DNA of 64,000 nt from Acanthacorydalis orientalis (Eukaryota; Arthropoda; Insecta; Megaloptera; Corydalidae): NCBI GenBank assembly GCA_034766995.1, contig CM068325.1, forward strand, positions 1,779,821 through 1,843,820, in the 5' to 3' direction. How positions within the stretch are numbered: the first letter of the stretch is position 1; each line of letters opens with the position of its first letter. A program made the position numbers and the translations under genes. This document shows positions 32,501-38,525 of the stretch, piece by piece. Below the pieces are notes generated by a model, which ran no database searches, had not been told where the DNA came from, and worked only from the letters and a program-made list of their open reading frames with translations.

Positions 32501-34090
32501 GCCCGCTCGAAGCCATCCCAATCGGCCGCCTCGCGCAGGAGACCGAGCCACCGAACCTGGTTGTCCGTAAGACGGGCAGCCGGGTCGGCAACTGGCCCCC
32601 GCGCGTGCTCCGTGACGGCGGCGTCGGCGAGAGCGGGCGTTATAAAATTAATCACGCTCTCGTCGGTGCCGTCGTCCTGGGAGGACGTCGCCCGGGCGGT
32701 GGGATCGCCACCTCGATCGCTAGCACACGCGCCGTCATGGAGCCCCCCGCCAGCCGGGCACTCAGCCGCCGGCTGGATGGGAGCCTCGATGGTTTTATGC
32801 TGGCTGGCGGCGACCCGAAGCGGGATACCTACTTGAGATGTCGCTTCCGGTGCTCCGCCGTGATGTTCGTTCCGTGAACCCCGCGCATTCCGTTCCACCA
32901 GCGGCGTCGCTCCAGCAGGACAGTCGGCCGGTGGGGCAGTGATGTTGGTGTCGGTGTTAGCCTCCGTGATGCGTGTCGTAGGTACTGTGTCACGAAGACT
33001 GGCGTTCCGGGACGCCAACGCTGCCTGTCCGGTCGATGTTGCCGGCGGGGCTGTGGCCGGCTGCTGAGTCGGGTGTTGAGTGGCAGCCGGTTCGAGGACC
33101 CTCTGCTGGCGACGTCTCAGCCGCGGGGCGATGCTCGTTGAGGCAGCCGGCTCGGATGGTGTTTGCCGGCTGCCGATCGCTTGGTGTGCAGAGGCCTCTC
33201 CCTCGATGTTGGTTTCGGTCGCTGCTGCCCTTGCCCGTCTAGTGGGGATCCGCCGTGTAACAATAGATTTTAGCTGGTGGATCCCCTGCGGGATTGTCGG
33301 GGCAGCCGTGTCGACCGATGTGGGGGAGGCTGGCGGTGAGGACGGCGCCGGATGCTGTGGCGCCACGTCGTCGCAGGTCCTGTGGTGTTTTTTCACCTTC
33401 TTAAGGCTTGGATCCTCGAGTCCACAGCCCGAGCACGTGAAGATGAAGACGGGCGTCCCGTGGGTCTTTTTTACGTGCTTCTTGTAGTCGCTGTGCGATT
33501 TGTATTTGAAACAGTTCCTAATACTCGCACAGCGGACTACAGTCCGTTCGACGCGGCACAGTTCGCACGCGAATTCCTCCGGCAAAGGCACCTTTACGTA
33601 GATTCTCACTCTGCCGGGGGATAGCGGAGGCGATGCACCACCGGTGGCCATCGTCGGTTATTGGAGTTCTCAGTTGAAGATTTATTAATTAAAATTTAGA
33701 GATTGTGTCACTACAATCTCCGGCGAGCACGATGAAATTTACGTCACGTAGTCAAGAGGTTACGTGGGTGGCGCCAAAAGAATTTAGACATGAGCACGTA
33801 CTGAACGATGGTTCGACGTGGGTGGCAAAAAAGAATTTAGACTTGAGCGAACGTTGGTTCGTCGTTGGTGGCACTAAAGAATTTGGCGACACAAGCACGC
33901 ACTGGGTGATAAGGAAAAGAAATTTAGTCACAACAAACACTTAAGACACTTCAAGAAAAGAAAAACGGCACGAACACGTGTTGAGAAATCCAGTAACCGA
34001 CGATGGCTTGCCCGTCTGTTCTGCTGGTCGCGGTGGAGGCGGGTGTTGTTCCCTCCGACCGTGGCTCTCGCGCGGGGGAGATGGAAAAAA
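29504..34090 (-). mobile_element. U2-targeted R2-clade (Utopia-like) retrotransposon A, full length
   Basis: About 4.6 kb: 5' UTR 34090-33652, one ORF, 3' UTR 29652-29504. It sits in the same orientation as the U2 gene. The 3' end joins U2 at ATCTGTTC, and the same 21 bp of U2 (ATCTGTTCTTATCAGCTTAA+T) lies upstream of its 5' end at 34091-34111, so the element is bracketed by a 21-bp target duplication. U2 snRNA insertion by an R2-superclade element is the hallmark of the published Utopia family. The 5' UTR has about four diverged tandem units (33750-33940, each around GGTGGC..AAAGAATTTAG). Confidence 0.9.
29653..33651 (-). CDS. R2-clade retrotransposon protein (RT plus restriction-like endonuclease)
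   Basis: Intact 1332-aa protein. N-terminal zinc fingers: C29/C32...H59/H64, and C73/C76...H89/C93. A Pro/Ala/Thr-rich linker reaches about residue 340, followed by a segment beginning LTDNQVRWLGLLREAADWDG that could be Myb-like. The pre-RT block VEAAKIQKLYRVNKRKAMVQ leads into the reverse transcriptase with DTAPGRDGIKYSFLKR, NWRPLTLGGVMPKLYAGVLA, LAWLDLANAFGSVPH, GVKQGCPLSPMLFN (about 708-721) and YADD at 755-758. After the RT comes the CCHC knuckle C1129-C1132-H1141-C1146 and the restriction-like endonuclease with RPDIV (D1192) and TIVDV (D1207). The protein would nick U2 DNA and prime reverse transcription there (target-primed reverse transcription, as known for R2). Start MATGGASPPL is shared with fragment D. 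No lesions seen; may be recently active. Confidence 0.93.
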   Translation of the reverse strand: MATGGASPPLSPGRVRIYVKVPLPEEFACELCRVERTVVRCASIRNCFKYKSHSDYKKHVKKTHGTPVFIFTCSGCGLEDPSLKKVKKHHRTCDDVAPQHPAPSSPPASPTSVDTAAPTIPQGIHQLKSIVTRRIPTRRARAAATETNIEGEASAHQAIGSRQTPSEPAASTSIAPRLRRRQQRVLEPAATQHPTQQPATAPPATSTGQAALASRNASLRDTVPTTRITEANTDTNITAPPADCPAGATPLVERNARGSRNEHHGGAPEATSQVGIPLRVAASQHKTIEAPIQPAAECPAGGGLHDGACASDRGGDPTARATSSQDDGTDESVINFITPALADAAVTEHARGPVADPAARLTDNQVRWLGLLREAADWDGFERALETVTRELARLRPAPVEGPRHRRFPNARPVRRERRRPVNEVPNFDPVEAAKIQKLYRVNKRKAMVQILRSENGTPYCEAPTAVVEDHFRGMFAERDREEVEMPDLVRQAFNRPQCDVAGDFFVEEFSAEAVLCRLARTKDTAPGRDGIKYSFLKRLDPGCVVITYIFNRCFREERTPLAWADTRTVLVHKKGGREDLDNWRPLTLGGVMPKLYAGVLADRVASWAKATESISPVQKGFMEHEGCYEHNFVVQSALDDARRAGKQIVLAWLDLANAFGSVPHGHIRRVLSLLNLPGKLQGVVAELYSRAFTTVRTSAGETQPIPIRAGVKQGCPLSPMLFNLAIEPLVRAALSMAGSHGYQLFEQHFSILAYADDVVLLAKDPSSMQSLLDEVGAAAAWMGIKFNASKCASLHVDCRRKRKACDTRFTLLGDRLEALQEGEHYEHLGVPTGFRVTQTPLQTINNIRGDVMRLHHSLLAPWQKLEALNMFILSRLDFALRGCNIRKGPLTELDKIIRSKAKKWMNLPQRASADILYITSYQGGANLLQLGDSADVSRVVHAFRLLSCPDEVVRTVAWAGLRRAARRKIGGEPDNSMLAAYLSGSLEGALGRDGGDVSSLWTQARNACRRLRAKLDVSFRWSDITADMSIVIGRPGQVPDRVVVPEASRAFALRSLRAAVRAYHHRRLVGLRDQGKVIETTGKTSISNHFLLNGKYTRFCEYRFIHRARLDVVPLNGTRRFGHGDKRCRRCGYANETLPHVLNHCTVHSAAWQHRHNNVQNRLSRAAKVGGPITIRVNKEVPGVDSHLRPDIVRIDEATRRVTIVDVCIPFEGCRDALEGARQQKITKYSGLAAQLTLQGFTVSVDAFVVGSLGGWLSSNDRVAASLGIAPRYRSTMAKLMVADTIRWSRDVYIEHVSGVRQYHPPDNTPPPPAAAPTRPQHPAEQAVQEH

Positions 34091-34111
34091 ATTAAGCTGA
34101 TAAGAACAGAT
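34091..34111 (-). other. 21-bp U2 snRNA target piece between elements C and A
   Basis: Identical to the U2 bases that follow element A (29483-29503). It forms both the 3' flank of C and the 5'-side target duplication of A. Confidence 0.9.
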
Positions 34112-37100
34112 TAAGTCGTTTATTTTTATATAGTAAAGTATACAAATGTACAAGGTTAAAGTTAAACATATCGCTTTGTGTAGTATGATTATATATAAGT
34201 TATTGTCTATCTAAGTAGGTGTCCAAAAGGTAAAGTATATTCACATCGTGTTCCGCACATTTATTGTCCACTGAGCTATTGTTTCAGGCCGCACTGTCAG
34301 GCACTAGGATAGTCACTGTCACCCTACGCACGATTAGTTGTCACAATGGTATTGGCGCTGCCCCGTCAGATGTTCCACGTATATGTCTCGGCTCCATCTG
34401 ATCGTGTCCGAGACCATGAGCCGCGCCATTGTACCCGTGTACCGCTGTGAGATGCCCAGCAGTCTCGCCACTCGTTCGTTTGATGACAGCCAGGCTCCTA
34501 GTGCTCCGACGGCGAATCCCTCGACGATTACGTGGTACCCTTGGTTGGTGAGCTCGGTTGCGATTGGGTTATATTTTTGAATTTTTTGCAACCTCGCCTC
34601 CTCAAGGGCACCTGCCGATCCTTCGAACGGGATGCAGACGTCGACGATCCGGATCTCCTTCGCTGTTTCGTTCCGGATTACCAGGTCTGGCCTCAGCGCT
34701 CCGCTCACCCCTTTCACCGTCTTGTTGACGTCGATGGTACTGCCTCTGTCCACCTTCGACGCCCGGGCGAGCCTGTTCAGGACGTCGTCGTGGCGTCTTT
34801 GCCACGCCGCTGAATGCCCCTTGCAATGGTTCAGCACGTGAGCCAGCGTTTCGTTCTTGTACCCACATCTGCGACACCTCTTGTCGCCGGTGCCGAAGCG
34901 TCGAGCGCCGTTCAGCGGAACGACGTCTAGCCTGGCCCGGTGGATGAATCGGTAGTCACAGAAGCGGGTATATCTTCCATTCAGGATGAAATGGTTGCTG
35001 GCTCCCGCTCTCGACGTCATCGCGAAGCTCTTCCCCTGGTCCGGCTTCTTCAATAGCCGCGCCGCGTAGTATGCCCGCACTCCCGTACGCAGTGTTCGCG
35101 TTACCTGAGCCAGTGCTGTCTCCGGGACGATGGTACGTTCCGGATCGCGTCCTGCAACGCGCACGACTAGGGACAGGTCCTGTTTCTCGGCGCACCAGTG
35201 GAAGGTGACGCCGATTTTGTTGTTGAGGCGGCGACACGCGCTGCGAGTCTGCGACCACAGGCTCGTGATGTCGCCACTTTCTCTCGCCAGTCGTCCGTCC
35301 ATGGATCCGCTCAGGTAATTTGCGATCGTCGTCTCGTCCGGTGTGTTCGACCCGATCTTCTTGCCGACGACTCTTCGCAGGCTTTCCCACGCCACCTCCC
35401 TGACGGTAGTGTCCCTGCACGCCAGGAGCTTGAAGCCATGGGTTACCCTGTTGACGTCGGCCGAGTCCGCCAGTGGTATCAGGTTCGCACCTCCCTGGTA
35501 CGATGTGATGTATAGCAGTTCCGGGGACCCTCGTTTCGGGAGGTTCATCCATTTCTTAGCGGCCGCCTTGATGGTTTTGTCGGCGGCTATCAGCGGCGCC
35601 TTGGCGACGTTTGCACCGCGTAGGATGAACTCCATCCTTGACAGCAAGAACATGTTGAGGGCCTCCAGCTTCTGCCAGGGCGCTAGAAGGGACTCGTCCA
35701 GCTTCTTCACATCCTCACGGATCGCTGCGATCGATTCGTTCGGTGTCTGTGCCACTCGGTACCCGGTAGGGATACCGAGATGCTGGTACTCCTCGCCTTC
35801 GTTCAATACCACTGGGTTCCCACCCTGGATGGTGAACTGGGTGGGCTGCACTCCGCATCTCTTTTTAATGTGCAGCGAAGCGCACTTTTTCGGGTTAAAT
35901 TTCAGTCCCATCCAGTCCGCTGCCTCTCCGACCCGCTCCAGTAGCAGCGCCATGGAGTCGGCTCCGTTGGCGATCAGCACCACGTCGTCCGCGTATGCCA
36001 GTGTCGAGAATTCGTGCCCGTGCATAGTGTACCCTAGCGATCCGGCCTCCTGCTGAGCCACCCTTATTAGTGGGTCGATGGCCAAGTTGAAGATGATCGG
36101 GCTGAGCGGGCATCCTTGCTTGACTCCCGCACGCATGTGGATGACGTCGCTCTCCCCCGATGTCGTGCGTACAGTGGTAGTAGTGCGGGAGTATAGTTCG
36201 GTTACCACGCTCAGTAGCTTTTTGGGGAGGTTCATCTCGCGCAGCGCACCCTCTATGTGGTCATGCGGCAGGGAGCCAAACGCGTTGGTGAGGTCAAGCC
36301 ACACCAGCACCAGGTCCCTACCATCTCGCCGTGCGTCATCAATGGCCGTCTGGACTATGAAGTTATGCTCGAAGCATCCCTCACCTTCCATAAAGCCTTT
36401 CTGCACAGGCGAGATGTTGCGCGTCCCCTTCGCCCAGCAAGCGATGCGGTCGGCAACTACTGCCGCATATAACTTGGCCATCGTGTTGGCCATCGTTAGT
36501 GGCCGCCAGTTCGTCAGGTCATCCTTACGTCCTTTCTTGTGCACGAGCACCGTCCTCGTGTCCGCCCACGCTAGCGGTGTCTTTTCCTCCCGGAAGCATC
36601 GGTTGAAGATCTTCGTCAAGACACGGCAGCCCGGGTCCAATCGCTTCAGGTACGAGTATCTGACGCCATCTTTCCCTGGTGCCGTGTCCGAAGTCCTCAG
36701 CAAGCGCGCTGTGACCGTTTCAGGTGCGAAGTCTTCTTCGAGCGACGCCGTCGGTACTCCGGTCACCGTCTCGTCGTACTGCTTTGGATGCAATGTCCTC
36801 CGGACGTGATCGGGCATGGCTCGCCGTGGCCGATCATTCGCAGCGAACACGCGTCTATAGTGGTCGGTGACCACTTCGGCGCTCACCTGGCAGTACGGCG
36901 AGCAATCGGGACCCTGGAGGATCTGCGTTATCGCTTTCCTTTTGTTGACGCGGTACAGTTTTTGTAGTTTCGATGCTTCCGCGGCGTCAAACCATGGCTT
37001 TCGGCGTCGGTTGCCTCCGTTTACTGGGCGGCTGTTCGGATACGTTCTTTTGTTGCATCGCCTCCTCACCATGGTCTGCGTTGTCGGTTTTAGCGCGGCG

Positions 37101-38504
37101 AACTCTTCGGTAATTGCCCCCACAGTCGATTCGAACTCTTCCCAGCTGTCTGCTCTGCTCAGCTGGTCAATCCATCGACACTGGTCGTCCGTTAGACGGA
37201 CGTCCATTATTGGCGGTGGGTTCGCTTGTGGTGCTGCAGCTTTGTTTCCTGAAGTGTTGGCAGCATCTTCCGTTGTGTCGACGTTGGGGGCGGGCATTGC
37301 CTCAGCACTGGTCGCGGTTTCTATGTCGTGTTCTGATATTGACTGGAATGGGTGTGATTGCTGCTGCTGTGGTGCTAATTGCGTCTGCTCTTTTGCCATG
37401 TGTTCCCGGGGATCCGGTTCGGACGGCGAGTCTGGGCACTGATCTCCAAGTATGGACGCCAGTGAGTCGTGGTGGTTACGAGTAGTAGCAGCGTCAGCAG
37501 CAGCCCGCGGGTGAGCACTTTTCATTCTCTTCTTCGCCGCGGTGTCTGTTGTCCAGGTCGGGTTTGGCAGTGGCGGTGGTGTTGGGGCCTCTGCGTCTGA
37601 TGTCAACGCTTGGTTTGTCGTGGCAGTATCGGCGGCGTCAGTGTGATCGTCGTTCGTGGCGGCCGCAGGAATCCCGTCGGTGTTTAAGTTGGGCATCGCC
37701 TGTGCTGTTCCCGACACGGGTTCTATGTGCGCCTCGTCTGCGTCGTCGTTCCTCCGTATTCCCAGGCACTTAGCGGCGTGCGCTTTCAATTTCTTCAGGT
37801 TCTCCTCTTTTTTCTGGCAGCCCGCGCACACGAAGATAAGTACGGGCGGGCCGTGGACCTTTTTCAGATGTTTCTTTAGGTCGGAGTGGGTTTTGTACCT
37901 GAAGCAATTCCGTCCCGCTGTTTTTGAGCCTGCACCGCCGCAGCGCATGCACGGGAACTCCGCTGGGAACGGGTACTCTATCTCAACGATCACACTCTCC
38001 TCTCGGATGTTGTCGCCGTCGTCTACCATCGCGTCCAACGCCAGTGTGGCATGCGAAATTACCATGTGATTTCCAGACATGTTTTCCGCAGTGATTCTTG
38101 TACGCAGTAATGGATATTCTCGATGAGATTTACGTGATATGCTGTTTTTTCTCAGAATCACCGGCGGGTTATTTCACAGCACACTACCTGGCGATGGGCT
38201 TTCCGGTCGTTAGTGTTTATTGCAGAGTGTCATTATTGTGCGGCACTAATGACTTATACCGTTATGGTATTTCCCACTATTCAATTGATCATTAATGCCA
38301 CTATTCAATTGCTCACTAATGCCACTATTCGATTGTTCACTAATGTCACTGTTCGATTGTTCACTAAGTACTTGTCCTATTGTCACTAGGCCGTATATTT
38401 CGCACTATATTTCATTTCTGTCGCAGGAAGGATGCACCTCGACGTAGATGTTATGTCGCAGGGAAAACTGGGAACCCCCACGCGCGGGGGCCGTTCCCAT
38501 ACAT
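34112..38504 (-). mobile_element. U2-targeted R2-clade retrotransposon C, full length, second subfamily
   Basis: About 4.4 kb. The 3' end abuts the U2 piece at 34091-34111, the 5' end abuts the piece at 38505-38525. The 5' terminus can form a GC-rich hairpin (GGGAACGGCCCCCG...GTGGGGGTTCCC, 38472-38500), and the 5' UTR contains four tandem 24-bp units (38275-38370, CACTATTCAATTGCTCACTA-like). ORF and UTRs are clearly diverged from element A, though collinear with it. Confidence 0.88.
34334..38161 (-). CDS. R2-clade retrotransposon protein, second subfamily
   Basis: Open frame of 1275 codons; the likely start could instead be MSGNHMVISHATL at 38080 (1248 aa), which better resembles the short leader of element A. 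Two N-terminal zinc fingers: CMRC...HLKKVH, and CAGC...HAAKC. An Ala/Thr/Pro-rich linker, LTDDQCRWIDQLSRADSWEE, then AAEASKLQKLYRVNKRKAIT and the RT with DTAPGKDGVRYSYLKRLD, NWRPLTMANTMAKLY, VWLDLTNAFGSLPH, GVKQGCPLSPIIFNLAIDPL and YADD (residues 723-726 from the upstream Met). C-terminal knuckle CRRCGYKNETLAHVLNHC and endonuclease motifs RPDLV and RIVDV. All catalytic residues are present and no stop or frameshift interrupts. Same role as the protein of element A. Confidence 0.92.
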   Translation of the reverse strand: MILRKNSISRKSHREYPLLRTRITAENMSGNHMVISHATLALDAMVDDGDNIREESVIVEIEYPFPAEFPCMRCGGAGSKTAGRNCFRYKTHSDLKKHLKKVHGPPVLIFVCAGCQKKEENLKKLKAHAAKCLGIRRNDDADEAHIEPVSGTAQAMPNLNTDGIPAAATNDDHTDAADTATTNQALTSDAEAPTPPPLPNPTWTTDTAAKKRMKSAHPRAAADAATTRNHHDSLASILGDQCPDSPSEPDPREHMAKEQTQLAPQQQQSHPFQSISEHDIETATSAEAMPAPNVDTTEDAANTSGNKAAAPQANPPPIMDVRLTDDQCRWIDQLSRADSWEEFESTVGAITEEFAALKPTTQTMVRRRCNKRTYPNSRPVNGGNRRRKPWFDAAEASKLQKLYRVNKRKAITQILQGPDCSPYCQVSAEVVTDHYRRVFAANDRPRRAMPDHVRRTLHPKQYDETVTGVPTASLEEDFAPETVTARLLRTSDTAPGKDGVRYSYLKRLDPGCRVLTKIFNRCFREEKTPLAWADTRTVLVHKKGRKDDLTNWRPLTMANTMAKLYAAVVADRIACWAKGTRNISPVQKGFMEGEGCFEHNFIVQTAIDDARRDGRDLVLVWLDLTNAFGSLPHDHIEGALREMNLPKKLLSVVTELYSRTTTTVRTTSGESDVIHMRAGVKQGCPLSPIIFNLAIDPLIRVAQQEAGSLGYTMHGHEFSTLAYADDVVLIANGADSMALLLERVGEAADWMGLKFNPKKCASLHIKKRCGVQPTQFTIQGGNPVVLNEGEEYQHLGIPTGYRVAQTPNESIAAIREDVKKLDESLLAPWQKLEALNMFLLSRMEFILRGANVAKAPLIAADKTIKAAAKKWMNLPKRGSPELLYITSYQGGANLIPLADSADVNRVTHGFKLLACRDTTVREVAWESLRRVVGKKIGSNTPDETTIANYLSGSMDGRLARESGDITSLWSQTRSACRRLNNKIGVTFHWCAEKQDLSLVVRVAGRDPERTIVPETALAQVTRTLRTGVRAYYAARLLKKPDQGKSFAMTSRAGASNHFILNGRYTRFCDYRFIHRARLDVVPLNGARRFGTGDKRCRRCGYKNETLAHVLNHCKGHSAAWQRRHDDVLNRLARASKVDRGSTIDVNKTVKGVSGALRPDLVIRNETAKEIRIVDVCIPFEGSAGALEEARLQKIQKYNPIATELTNQGYHVIVEGFAVGALGAWLSSNERVARLLGISQRYTGTMARLMVSDTIRWSRDIYVEHLTGQRQYHCDN

Positions 38505-38525
38505 ATCAAATCGGTAAGAACAGAT
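38505..38525 (-). other. Diverged U2 target piece between elements B and C
   Basis: 21 bp (minus strand ATCTGTTCTTACCGATTTGA+T) in the place where the U2 piece stands in the other junctions. It differs from the U2 sequence at about five positions, so it is either older or derived from a variant U2 gene. Confidence 0.7.

Noticed and set aside
29656..38069. Long plus-strand open frames opposite the R2-clade ORFs
   Set aside because: They are shadows produced by the GC-rich coding strand; the minus strand has the RT, zinc finger and endonuclease motifs.
38466..38503. 5' hairpin of element C as an HDV-like ribozyme
   Set aside because: It is a simple stem-loop; the nested double pseudoknot expected for HDV-like ribozymes was not found by eye.
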